The position numbers and the translations under genes were made by a program. The notes beneath the pieces are model-generated. The model ran no database searches and was not told the DNA's origin. It saw only the letters and a program-made list of their open reading frames with translations. Below are positions 49,362 through 56,856 of a DNA stretch of 64,000 nt, one piece after another; within the stretch, counting starts at the first letter, position 1; each line of letters opens with the position of its first letter. The stretch is from JAQGMV01 sp035626595 (GTDB lineage: Bacteria > Pseudomonadota > Gammaproteobacteria > Burkholderiales > SG8-41). The stretch lies in the NCBI GenBank assembly GCA_035626595.1, contig DASPNJ010000037.1, positions 1 to 64,000 on the forward strand. Reading direction: 5' to 3'.

Positions 49362-50339
49362 CTATTGGGCGCTTTCGGCCGTGATGCCAGCCGCCTTGAT
49401 GACTTTGCGCCAGCGGTCGGTCTCCGACACGATCAGGTTGCGAAATACCGCGGGATCGCCCGGCATCGGCTCCACGCCCTGATCGATCAGCCGCTGGATC
49501 GTCGCGGGGTTCGACAGCGCGCGGTTGAGCTCCGCGTTGAGGCGCGAGAGCACTGGCGCCGGCGTGCTGCGCGGCGCGACCATGCCGTACCACGTGTTGC
49601 AGTCGAAGCCGGGGAACGTGTTCGCAACCGGCGGCAGGTCGGGTGCGATGCGCGTCGGGTTCTGTGTGCCGACCGCGATCGGCCGCAGCCGGCCTGCGTT
49701 GATCATCGCCGAGACCTGGGGCTTACCCGAAAAGAGCACCTGCACGCGGCCGGCGACGAGATCGGTTACCGCGAGCGCGCCGCCCTTGTAGGGCACGTGC
49801 ACGAACTTGACGCCCGCGAGCGTGTTGAGGAGCTCGATGCCGAGGTGGTTCGGCGTGCCGAAGCCGGGTGACGCGAAGTTGAGCTTGCCGGGCTGCGCTT
49901 TCGCCAGTGCGATGAGCTCCTTCACGCTCTTCACCGGGAGGTCGGTGGGAACGACGAGCAGATACGGGATGTAGACCATGAGCCCGATCGGCGCGAAATC
50001 CCTGAGCGGCTCGTAGGGCATCTTCACGCCGAGCGCGGGATTCACCGCGAGGCCTGCGGACGTCGCGAACGTGATGGTGTAGCCGTCCGCCGGCGCCTTC
50101 GCACCGAGCGAGAGGCCGAGCAGCGTCGCCGCACCCGGCCGATTGTCGATCACGATCTGCTGACCGAGCGACTCGGTGAGGCGCTGGCCGATCTCTCGCG
50201 CCACGAAATCCGTGGTGCCGGCGGGCGGGTAGGGCACGATCCAGCGGATCGGTCGCGACGGATACGGCGCCTGCGCGTACGCCGATCCCGCGACGAATGC
50301 AAGCAGCAACAGCGACAAAGCGGTGCACTGACGACGCAT
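49362..50339 (-). CDS. Bug-type tripartite tricarboxylate receptor
   Basis: A 325-residue periplasmic receptor. The start at 50339 follows GGGAGGGAGCC and gives a normal signal (RRQCTALSLLLLAFVAGSAYAQ). The mature protein has YPSRPIRWIVPYPPAGTTDF, QQIVIDNRPGAATLLG, SPGFGTPNHLGIELLNTLAG and VHVPYKGGALAVTDLV. It is transcribed divergently from an SDR gene, separated by 100 bp. No permease genes are nearby. Confidence 0.92.
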   Translation of the reverse strand: MRRQCTALSLLLLAFVAGSAYAQAPYPSRPIRWIVPYPPAGTTDFVAREIGQRLTESLGQQIVIDNRPGAATLLGLSLGAKAPADGYTITFATSAGLAVNPALGVKMPYEPLRDFAPIGLMVYIPYLLVVPTDLPVKSVKELIALAKAQPGKLNFASPGFGTPNHLGIELLNTLAGVKFVHVPYKGGALAVTDLVAGRVQVLFSGKPQVSAMINAGRLRPIAVGTQNPTRIAPDLPPVANTFPGFDCNTWYGMVAPRSTPAPVLSRLNAELNRALSNPATIQRLIDQGVEPMPGDPAVFRNLIVSETDRWRKVIKAAGITAESAQ

Positions 50340-50439
50340 GGCTCCCTCCCCGAGCGTACGCGCGACGTCGGCAATATACTTCGGAATCCCCATGTTGGAC
50401 GTAGCGTGCGCGAGTCGCGCACGGGCAAAGGAGAAAACC

Positions 50440-51405
50440 ATGCATCTCAAAGGCAAAGCCGCCGTCGTCACCGGCGCGGGCCGCGGCATCGGCCGCGAAG
50501 TCGCGAAGCTGCTCGCCGCCCAGGGCGCGAGCGTCGTCGTCAACGATCCGGGTGTCGGACGCGGCGGAGAGCCGACCAATGAGCGTCCGGCAGACGACGT
50601 CGTCAACGAGATCCGCAAGGACGGTGGTAAGGCGGTGGCGAACTACGACTCGGTCGCCGATTACCTCAAGGCAGGTCTGATGATCAAGCAGTGCGTGGAC
50701 GAGTTCGGCAAGATCGACATCCTCGTGAACGTCGCGGGCAACCTGCGCGAGCGCATGATCTGGAACATGTCCGAGGACGACTTCGACTCGGTGGTCTCCG
50801 TGCACCTGAAAGGACACTGGAACATGTGTCACCACGCGATCAAGTACATGCGCCAGGAAGGCCACGGCCGCATCGTCAATTTCTCGTCCGACGCGTTCAA
50901 GGGCTCCGTCGGCCAGTGCAACTACAGCGCATCGAAAGCGGGCATCATCGCGCTCACGCGCTCGATCGCGAAGGAAGCGCACAAGTTCGGCATCGTCGCG
51001 AACGCGATCTGTCCTTCGGCCGACACGCGCATGACGCTCACCGAGGCGGTGAAAGCCAACCGCAAGCGCAAGTTCGAGTCCGGACTGATGACCAAAGCCG
51101 AGTACGAGCGCACGCTCCAGCCGCGCGGGCCCGAATACATCGCGCCGCTAGTCGCGTACCTGTGCCTCGACGAAGCCGATTACATCAACGGCCAGGTGTT
51201 CCACATCGAGCGCGGACGCATCCACACGTACTACTTCGGCGAGGACCTCAAGTCGCTGCACAAGATGGACGACGACGGCATGTTCACGGTCGACGAGCTC
51301 AGAGAGTGGGTCCCCGGCTCGCTCATGAATGGCATCACCCCGGTTGCGCCGGTGGTGAAGATGAGCGAGGCCATGAAGGCGTCGGAGGCGAAGAAGGCGG
51401 GGTAA
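50440..51405 (+). CDS. Short-chain dehydrogenase/reductase, MFE-2-like
   Basis: A 321-residue SDR, longer than the usual 250. It has the cofactor motif VTGAGRGIGREVAKLLA (residue 10), VVVNDPGVGRGGEPTNERPA, NVAGN, and the catalytic pair YSASKAG (Tyr about 165). The insert after the second strand is typical of the hydroxyacyl-CoA/steroid dehydrogenase branch related to peroxisomal multifunctional enzyme 2. AAAGGAG precedes the ATG. A role in 3-hydroxyacyl-CoA oxidation fits the many acyl-CoA genes here. Confidence 0.88.
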   Translation: MHLKGKAAVVTGAGRGIGREVAKLLAAQGASVVVNDPGVGRGGEPTNERPADDVVNEIRKDGGKAVANYDSVADYLKAGLMIKQCVDEFGKIDILVNVAGNLRERMIWNMSEDDFDSVVSVHLKGHWNMCHHAIKYMRQEGHGRIVNFSSDAFKGSVGQCNYSASKAGIIALTRSIAKEAHKFGIVANAICPSADTRMTLTEAVKANRKRKFESGLMTKAEYERTLQPRGPEYIAPLVAYLCLDEADYINGQVFHIERGRIHTYYFGEDLKSLHKMDDDGMFTVDELREWVPGSLMNGITPVAPVVKMSEAMKASEAKKAG

Positions 51406-51407
51406 TA

Positions 51408-51503
51408 CGTCATTCCCGCGAAGCCGGGAAATCTAGTACGTCATTCCCGCGAAGCCGGGAATCCAGAACGGGTTCTGGGTCCCCGCCTGCGCGGGGACGA
51501 CGC
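51408..51503. repeat. Triple GCGGGAAT-family repeat array
   Basis: Two near-identical tandem units (TACGTCATTCCCGCGAAGCC) are followed by an inverted unit (GGGTCCCCGCCTGCGCGGGG). They fill the gap between the SDR and hydrolase-OsmC genes and end just before the AGGAGGT ribosome-binding site. Confidence 0.75.
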
Positions 51504-51517
51504 AGGAGGTGAATCTC

Positions 51518-52726
51518 ATGCCATCGATCAACGTCCGCTTCCCCGCCACGCACGGTCACGCGCTCGCGGCCCGCCTGGAGCTGCCTGCCGGCGAGCCGCG
51601 CGCCTACGCGATCTTCGCCCACTGCTTCACGTGTTCGAAGGACTCGAAAGGTGCGGTGTACATCGGTCAGGCGCTCGCCGCGCGCGGCATCGGCGTGCTG
51701 CGCTTCGACTTCACCGGCCTCGGGCAAAGCGGCGGCACGTTCGCCGAATCCACGTTCTCGTCGAACGTGGAGGACATCGTTTGCGCCGCCAACTTCCTGC
51801 GTGAGCGCTATGCCGCGCCAGAGATCCTGATCGGCCACAGCCTGGGCGGCGCCGCGATACTCGCTGCGGCGGGCCGCATTGCCGAAGCGCGTGCGGTGGC
51901 GACCCTCGGCGCGCCGTTCGAGCCGAGCCATGTCGAGCACCTGCTGAAGAACCGGGAAGAGCTCGCCACGAAGGGTGAGGCGACGGTGGACATCGGCGGA
52001 CGGCCTTTCCAGATCCGCCGGGAATTCCTCGACGACCTGCGTCGCCACGATCCCGCGAAGAACATCGCGGCGCTCGGCAAAGCGCTGCTGGTGCTTCATT
52101 CGCCGCAGGACACCGTCGTCACGATCGACAACGCATCGAAGATCTTCCTCGCCGCGAAACATCCGAAAAGCTTCGTTTCGCTCGACCGGATCGATCATCT
52201 CGTCACGAAACAGGACGATGCGGCATACGTGGGCGAAGTCGTCGCGGCGTGGGCCTCGCGCTATCTGCCGCCGGCGCCCGAGCAGGAGCCCGTGCCGGGC
52301 GTGCGCGTCATCGAAGCGGGCCAGGGCAGCAAATTCGCGCAGGAGATTTACGCCGGCCGTCATCGCCTGCGCGCCGACGAGCCCGCGTCGGCGGGGGGCA
52401 CCGATACCGGACCGAATCCTTACGACCTGCTCGCGGCCGCGCTCGGCGCGTGCACGGCGATGACCGTGCGCATGTATGCCGAGCGCAAGCAGATTCCGCT
52501 CGCGCGCGTGAGCGTCGATTTGAAGCACGGCAAAGTGCACGCTGCCGATTGCGAAAGCTGCGAGACCCGCGAAGGCAAGATCGACCGCATCGATCGCGTC
52601 GTGACGCTGGAAGGCGATCTGGACGACGCACAACGCGCGAAGCTGCTCGAGATTGCCGACAAGTGCCCGGTGCACCGCACGCTGCATTCGGAGGTCTGGA
52701 TCAACACGACGGCCAACCAGAGTTGA
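51518..52726 (+). CDS. Fused alpha/beta hydrolase-OsmC family protein
   Basis: A 402-residue fusion. The N-terminal alpha/beta hydrolase (about 1-255) has FAHCFTCSKDSKG, FDFTGLGQSGG and a nucleophile elbow GHSLGGAA (Ser about 110). The C-terminal OsmC-like domain (about 265-400) has its two reactive Cys in ALGACTAMTVRMYAERK and DKCPVHRTLHSEV. OsmC/Ohr domains reduce organic hydroperoxides. This fusion is a known architecture. The ATG at 51518 is chosen because AGGAGGT lies 7 bp upstream. Its stop overlaps the next start (TGATG). Confidence 0.92.
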   Translation: MPSINVRFPATHGHALAARLELPAGEPRAYAIFAHCFTCSKDSKGAVYIGQALAARGIGVLRFDFTGLGQSGGTFAESTFSSNVEDIVCAANFLRERYAAPEILIGHSLGGAAILAAAGRIAEARAVATLGAPFEPSHVEHLLKNREELATKGEATVDIGGRPFQIRREFLDDLRRHDPAKNIAALGKALLVLHSPQDTVVTIDNASKIFLAAKHPKSFVSLDRIDHLVTKQDDAAYVGEVVAAWASRYLPPAPEQEPVPGVRVIEAGQGSKFAQEIYAGRHRLRADEPASAGGTDTGPNPYDLLAAALGACTAMTVRMYAERKQIPLARVSVDLKHGKVHAADCESCETREGKIDRIDRVVTLEGDLDDAQRAKLLEIADKCPVHRTLHSEVWINTTANQS

Positions 52727-53976
52727 TGCGCAGCGACGTCGTCGTTCTCGGCGCGGGCGTCATCGGTATCTGCGTCGCGGCCCACTTGCAGCAACGCGGA
52801 CGCGCGGTCGTGCTCGTCGATCGCCGCGGCGCCGCCGAGGAGACGTCGTTCGGCAACGCCGGGCTCGTACAGCGCGAAGGCGTCTATCCGTACGGCTTTC
52901 CGCACGACTTCGGCGCGCTCGTGCGCTATGCGTTCAATCGCACGATCGACGCGCATTACCACCCGTCGGCGCTCTTCAGGATCGCGCCCTTTCTGTGGCG
53001 CTACTGGCTGCATTCGCGTCCGGCGCGCCACACCGAGGTCGCACACCGGTACGCGAAGCTGATCGAGCACTGCGTGACCGAGCACGAGGCGCTCGCCGCC
53101 GCCGCCGGTGCGTCGGGTGTCTTTCGCCGCGACGGCTGGATCAAGCTGTTTCGCACCGCGCGCGAGCGTGACAAGCGTTTCGAAGAGGCCGAGCGCGTGC
53201 ACCGCGAGTTCGGCATCAATCACACGTTCCTCGACTCGCGCACGCTGCAGGAGTGGGAGCCGCACCTCGCTCCAAATCTCGCGGGCGGCCTCCACTACAC
53301 CGATCCCGTGAGCGTGGACGATCCTCAAGGCCTCGCGCACATCTACCTGCGGCTGTTCGAGCGGCTGGGCGGTACTTTCGTCCAGGGTAACGCGTTCAGC
53401 CTCGAGCCCGAGGCAAACGGCTGGCGTCTGCGCACCGCGAAAGGGCCGCTTTCGGCCGCGGCAGCGGTCATCGCGCTCGGCCCGTGGGCCGATCAGATGA
53501 CGCAGGCGCTGGGCTACGACCTGCCGCTCGCGGTCAAGCGCGGGTATCACATGCACTATCGGTGCGCCGGCGAAGCGCGGCTGCGCCATCCCGTCCTCGA
53601 CGTCGAGCGCGGCTACTTCCTGGCGCCGATGCGCCAGGGCATTCGCCTGACGACCGGCGCGGAATTCGCGATGCGCGACGCGATCAAGACGCCGGTGCAG
53701 CTCGGCCGCGCCGAGCCGATCGCGCGGGATTTGTTCCCCCTTGCCGAACGCCTCGACACCGAAGCGTGGATGGGGGCGCGCCCCTGCACGCCGGACATGC
53801 TGCCGATCATCGGCCCGGCGCCGCGGCATGCGAACCTGTGGTTCGCGTTCGGCCATGCGCATCACGGACTCACCCTCGGCGCCGTTACCGGCCGGCTCGT
53901 GGCGGAGCTGGTGACGGGCGAGGCGCCTCTGGTGGACCCGACACCCTATTCGGCAGCGCGCTTCGGCGGTACGTGA
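52726..53976 (+). CDS. FAD-dependent oxidoreductase, D-amino acid dehydrogenase-like
   Basis: A 416-residue DAO/DadA-type flavoprotein. It starts with a dinucleotide-binding fold VVVLGAGVIGICVAAHLQQRG and then VVLVDRRGAAEETSFGNAGL. The middle has DPVSVDDPQGLAHIYLRLFE. The C-terminus has MLPIIGPAPRHANLWFAFGH and HHGLTLGAVTGRLVAELV, the second FAD-binding region. Substrate is probably an amine or D-amino acid. It is translationally coupled to the hydrolase-OsmC gene. Confidence 0.9.
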   Translation: MRSDVVVLGAGVIGICVAAHLQQRGRAVVLVDRRGAAEETSFGNAGLVQREGVYPYGFPHDFGALVRYAFNRTIDAHYHPSALFRIAPFLWRYWLHSRPARHTEVAHRYAKLIEHCVTEHEALAAAAGASGVFRRDGWIKLFRTARERDKRFEEAERVHREFGINHTFLDSRTLQEWEPHLAPNLAGGLHYTDPVSVDDPQGLAHIYLRLFERLGGTFVQGNAFSLEPEANGWRLRTAKGPLSAAAAVIALGPWADQMTQALGYDLPLAVKRGYHMHYRCAGEARLRHPVLDVERGYFLAPMRQGIRLTTGAEFAMRDAIKTPVQLGRAEPIARDLFPLAERLDTEAWMGARPCTPDMLPIIGPAPRHANLWFAFGHAHHGLTLGAVTGRLVAELVTGEAPLVDPTPYSAARFGGT

Positions 53977-54042
53977 CACATGCGCTGCGACGCGCGCCTG
54001 CGGGGCCGTAGAATGCGGACGCGAGGCGACAACGGGGGCACA

Positions 54043-54372
54043 GTGGCCAAAACGAATCTGAGAATCGAACCGCGGGTTGCGCAGGGCCGTCGAGGCACGC
54101 TGAGTGCTAGTGGCACCTCGACACCTTGCGTAATCCAGGACATCAGCACCAAGGGTTTCCTCATCATGTGCACCAAGCCATTCGCCGTCGGGGACGTGCT
54201 CGAGCTCAAGTCGGAGCTCTATCCGGGCAAATTCGTCACCTGCAGCATCGAGGTGCGGCACGTGACGGACACCTGCATGGGCACCCGCATCCTCGATATC
54301 AACCCCGCTTCCCTGAACGTCTGCCGTCAATTCATCGAGGAGCATTATTCGGAACGTCTGAAGTTCGGCTGA
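54043..54372 (+). CDS. PilZ-domain protein
   Basis: A 109-residue single-domain protein. An Arg-rich N-terminus (RIEPRVAQGRRG) precedes IQDISTKGFLIMC, the D-x-S-x-x-G part of PilZ. It ends with a beta-barrel-like segment and helix. PilZ domains usually bind cyclic-di-GMP, but the RxxxR motif here is not in perfect register, so binding is uncertain. A GTG at 54043 with GGGGG upstream is chosen; an ATG at 54013 is possible. It is 20 bp before a secreted-protein gene. Confidence 0.7.
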   Translation: MAKTNLRIEPRVAQGRRGTLSASGTSTPCVIQDISTKGFLIMCTKPFAVGDVLELKSELYPGKFVTCSIEVRHVTDTCMGTRILDINPASLNVCRQFIEEHYSERLKFG

Positions 54373-54392
54373 TCTATCCGTCTGGAGACCGT

Positions 54393-54737
54393 ATGCGCTC
54401 CCTCAATCGTCTGCTCGCTTCCGCCGCTTTCGTTATCGCCTCTTCAGCGTTCGCGCCGCCGTCCGCCGAGGCTGCGATCACGCTGTCGCAGCGCGGTTGT
54501 CAGACCTACGCGAGCTGGTCCGGCAACATCGTCTGGGCGCGCAACCTGGGCGCTGACAAGGAGAAAACGCGCGCCGAGCTGCTCACGCTCGACAAGAAAA
54601 CGCCCGCGAACATCTTCGAGCTGATGCTGCGCAACCTCGACACGCTGTGGACGACGAGCGCGGACTGGGAAACCGTCACGCTCGCGATACTTCAGGATTG
54701 CATCAACCGCCGCGGGTCGTACGAAGAAGGGACTTGA
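54393..54737 (+). CDS. Secreted hypothetical protein (114 aa)
   Basis: An N-terminal signal peptide (LNRLLASAAFVIASSAFAPPSAEA, cleaved about residue 27) is followed by about 87 residues. These contain two Cys (RGCQTYA, LQDCINRR) that could form a disulfide. GGAG precedes the ATG. The C-terminal part (WETVTLAILQDCINRRGSY) is a conserved-looking helix. No family is recognised. Likely co-transcribed with the PilZ gene. Confidence 0.65.
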   Translation: MRSLNRLLASAAFVIASSAFAPPSAEAAITLSQRGCQTYASWSGNIVWARNLGADKEKTRAELLTLDKKTPANIFELMLRNLDTLWTTSADWETVTLAILQDCINRRGSYEEGT

Positions 54738-54771
54738 TTCCCGTCATCCCCGCGCAGGCGGGGATCCAGAT
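54738..54771. repeat. GCGGGGAT-family repeat encoding a C-terminus
   Basis: TTCCCGTCATCCCCGCGCAGGCGGGGATCCAGA. On the minus strand it codes the last residues (SGSPPARG) and the TGA stop of the luciferase-like monooxygenase, and on the plus strand it directly follows the stop of the secreted-protein gene. Confidence 0.7.
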
Positions 54772-55775
54772 TCGGCCGTAAGACCGAACGCCTGCGCCAG
54801 CAGCTCGTACGAGCGGTGCCGCGGCGCCGGGTCGTACGTCCACGTCACGATGACGAGCTCGTCGAGCGCATGACGCTCGCCGAACGCCGTCAGCATCTCT
54901 TTCACCTGTTCGGCCGTGCCGACGAACGCGTCGCGTCGCATCGATTCGAGCCGCGCGCGCTGTGCGTGCGTGTACGGATACGCCGCTGCTTCTTCGGGCG
55001 ACACGAGCGCATCGCGTATGCCCATATCGCGCAGGATGCGCGAGTGCTCGCGCGTCGCCGCCAGCCGCCGCGCTTCATCCTCGGTGTCGGCGGCAAGCGC
55101 CCAGACGCACGCGGCCGTCATCGGCCTGGCATGACGCTCGCTCGGCTTGTAGCCGGCGCGATAGAGATGGAACGCCTCCTCCATGCCATGGCCGTCGGTG
55201 AAGAAGTACGCGAAGGCGTACGGCATGCCGAAATGCGCAGCGAGGCGTGCGCCGTAATCGGAGCTTCCGAGGATCCACAGCTCGGGGCTCGTCGGCCCCA
55301 GCGGATGCGCCTTGATGGCGTGATACGGATGACGCGGATCGAGCGGGGCGCCCGAAACCCACTTGTCGAGCTCGTAGACCTGCTGCGGAAAATCCTCGGC
55401 ATTGTTCGTGTTCGGGTTGAGCGCGAAAGCCGTGCGCTGATCCGATCCGGGCGCGCGGCCGAGGCCGAGATCGATGCGTCCCGGCGCAATCGCTTCGAGC
55501 ACGCGAAACTGTTCCGCCACCTTGAGCGACGAGTAGTGCGGGAGCATCACCCCCGCGCTGCCGACGCGTATGCGCTGCGTCGTCGCGGCGATAGCCGACA
55601 TCAGAATCTCGGGCGCGGTGCCGACAATGTTGCCGGTATTGTGGTGCTCGGACACCCAGTATCGGTGGTAGCCGAGCGCGTCGCAGTGGCGCGCGAGCTC
55701 GAGCGTTTCACGGATGGCGTGGTCTTCGGTGCGCCCCTTGGAGGCGGTGGATTGGTCCAGGACCGAGAGCTTCAT
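54744..55775 (-). CDS. LLM-class flavin-dependent oxidoreductase
   Basis: A 343-residue luciferase-like monooxygenase of the MsnO8-type group. Blocks are LARHCDALGYHRYWVSEHHN near residue 28, RIRVGSAGVMLPHYSSLKVA, APGRIDLGLGRAPGSDQRTA and LWILGSSDYGARLAA. It would use reduced FMN supplied by a reductase. The C-terminal eight residues and the stop come from a repeat. The start (MKLSVLDQS) is the usual one for the family. Confidence 0.92.
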   Translation of the reverse strand: MKLSVLDQSTASKGRTEDHAIRETLELARHCDALGYHRYWVSEHHNTGNIVGTAPEILMSAIAATTQRIRVGSAGVMLPHYSSLKVAEQFRVLEAIAPGRIDLGLGRAPGSDQRTAFALNPNTNNAEDFPQQVYELDKWVSGAPLDPRHPYHAIKAHPLGPTSPELWILGSSDYGARLAAHFGMPYAFAYFFTDGHGMEEAFHLYRAGYKPSERHARPMTAACVWALAADTEDEARRLAATREHSRILRDMGIRDALVSPEEAAAYPYTHAQRARLESMRRDAFVGTAEQVKEMLTAFGERHALDELVIVTWTYDPAPRHRSYELLAQAFGLTAESGSPPARG

Positions 55776-55834
55776 GCCGTGGATATTACAATTTCATGCC
55801 ACTGGGGTCGGCGCGCGACCCGGGGAGAGCTACG

Positions 55835-56218
55835 ATGCGGCTGAAATCCGGAGTGATTTCGTTGGCGTGCTGCGCGGCTCTTGCCGCGCCCTGTCATGCC
55901 GCGGAGGGGTTCACCGACGGCGAGAAGCTGCTGGCGTATTGCGCAGACGCCGAAAGCGACAGCCCGAAGATCAATCCGTTTCGAGCGGGCTATTGCTTCG
56001 GATTCATCGAAGGCGCGCTGCGCGGGTGGGAAGCGCACGCGATGGTGCGCAACGCGCCCTTGAACTACTGCATACCCGCTGGCACGAGCATCGGCGTGCT
56101 CGTCAGCAGGATTGCGCAGCACGTGCGCGAGAACCCGGCGGCGCGAGCGGGCAGGGCAGAGATCTCGGTGCTCCAGGCCGTGCAGCGCGCGTATCCTTGC
56201 GCGCAGCCGGGGAAATGA
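55835..56218 (+). CDS. Secreted Rap1a/Tai-family-like protein
   Basis: A 127-residue precursor. Signal peptide (VISLACCAALAAPCHAA) is cleaved near residue 23. The mature part has FRAGYCFGFIEGALRGW, NYCIPAGTS, then QHVRENPAARAG and QAVQRAYPC. The cysteines and the YC.GFIEG motif are those of the Rap1a/Tai family, whose first members are immunity proteins of type VI effectors. No effector gene is nearby, so an orphan or a general periplasmic role is likely. GGGGAG precedes the ATG. Confidence 0.8.
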   Translation: MRLKSGVISLACCAALAAPCHAAEGFTDGEKLLAYCADAESDSPKINPFRAGYCFGFIEGALRGWEAHAMVRNAPLNYCIPAGTSIGVLVSRIAQHVRENPAARAGRAEISVLQAVQRAYPCAQPGK

Positions 56219-56219
56219 C

Positions 56220-56699
56220 CTAGGCGGGCATCTCCGCCATCAGCTCGGCTTTGCGCACGGTCATCGCGACGGCGACCGCCTCGAGGTCGATCGCGCCGAA
56301 CTGCTTGACCAGCGGGAACAGCTCGGTTTCCGCTTTGAGGACCCGCTGCTTCACGTGCTGGATCACGCGCATGAAGTGCGCGTTGCGCCGCCTGTCGTCG
56401 GCGTGCGCCTTCTCGACTTCTTCAACTAGCTCGAGGATCGTGTCGTGCTCCTCTTCTGCCGCGCTGACAAGGCGTTCCACCGCTTCATCGGTGTGCGCCT
56501 CGACGGCCGGATAGAAAATTTCCGTCGCCAGCGTGTCGTGGATCCTCAACTCGGCGCAGACGTTTGCGATGACGCCCGTCAGGTCCTGGTGCTTCTGCTG
56601 CCGGTGCTCGAACTCCCTGAACAGCCACTCCAGCTCACGGTGGTCCTGCATCAGGAGATCGAGGGCGTCGAGCGCAGTGCGCGTGTTGTCATTGTTCAT
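56220..56699 (-). CDS. Hemerythrin-domain protein
   Basis: A 159-residue four-helix protein. Iron ligands expected in hemerythrins appear as LLMQDHRELEWLF (His about 19), the HDTLATEIFYPAVEAH block (His and Glu about 52-56), EEEHDTILELVEEVE and FMRVIQHVKQRVLKAETELFP. It may sense or store oxygen or protect against reactive nitrogen. AAGGAA precedes the ATG at 56699. It is encoded downstream of a TPR gene on the same strand but beyond a terminator-like hairpin. Confidence 0.88.
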   Translation of the reverse strand: MNNDNTRTALDALDLLMQDHRELEWLFREFEHRQQKHQDLTGVIANVCAELRIHDTLATEIFYPAVEAHTDEAVERLVSAAEEEHDTILELVEEVEKAHADDRRRNAHFMRVIQHVKQRVLKAETELFPLVKQFGAIDLEAVAVAMTVRKAELMAEMPA

Positions 56700-56711
56700 G
56701 ATGTTCCTTAG

Positions 56712-56747
56712 AAAAAACGCACACGCCCCGACCGCTACAGGCGGGGC
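56712..56747 (-). terminator. Possible terminator of the TPR-protein gene
   Basis: On the minus strand GCCCCG and CGGGGC form a 6-bp stem with an 11-nt loop, followed after 7 nt by six T. The T run is somewhat distant from the stem. It would separate the TPR gene from the hemerythrin gene. Confidence 0.4.
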
Positions 56748-56856
56748 ATGGAAAGCGTAGGAAGACCAGCGATGCGGCCTCAAGGCGGAAAACGAGACCC
56801 GGCACATCGGCGGAGGCCCGGAGTATGAGGCCCGGGGCCATAAATAGCAATAAAAT

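Noticed and set aside
51408..51503. CRISPR-like array from tandem GCGGGAAT units
   Set aside because: The units are adjacent, palindromic and only two or three in number, without unique spacers, and the same units occur singly across the window.
55835..56218. Calling the Rap1a-like protein a type VI immunity protein
   Set aside because: No effector, Hcp or VgrG gene is nearby, and the family includes proteins without this role.
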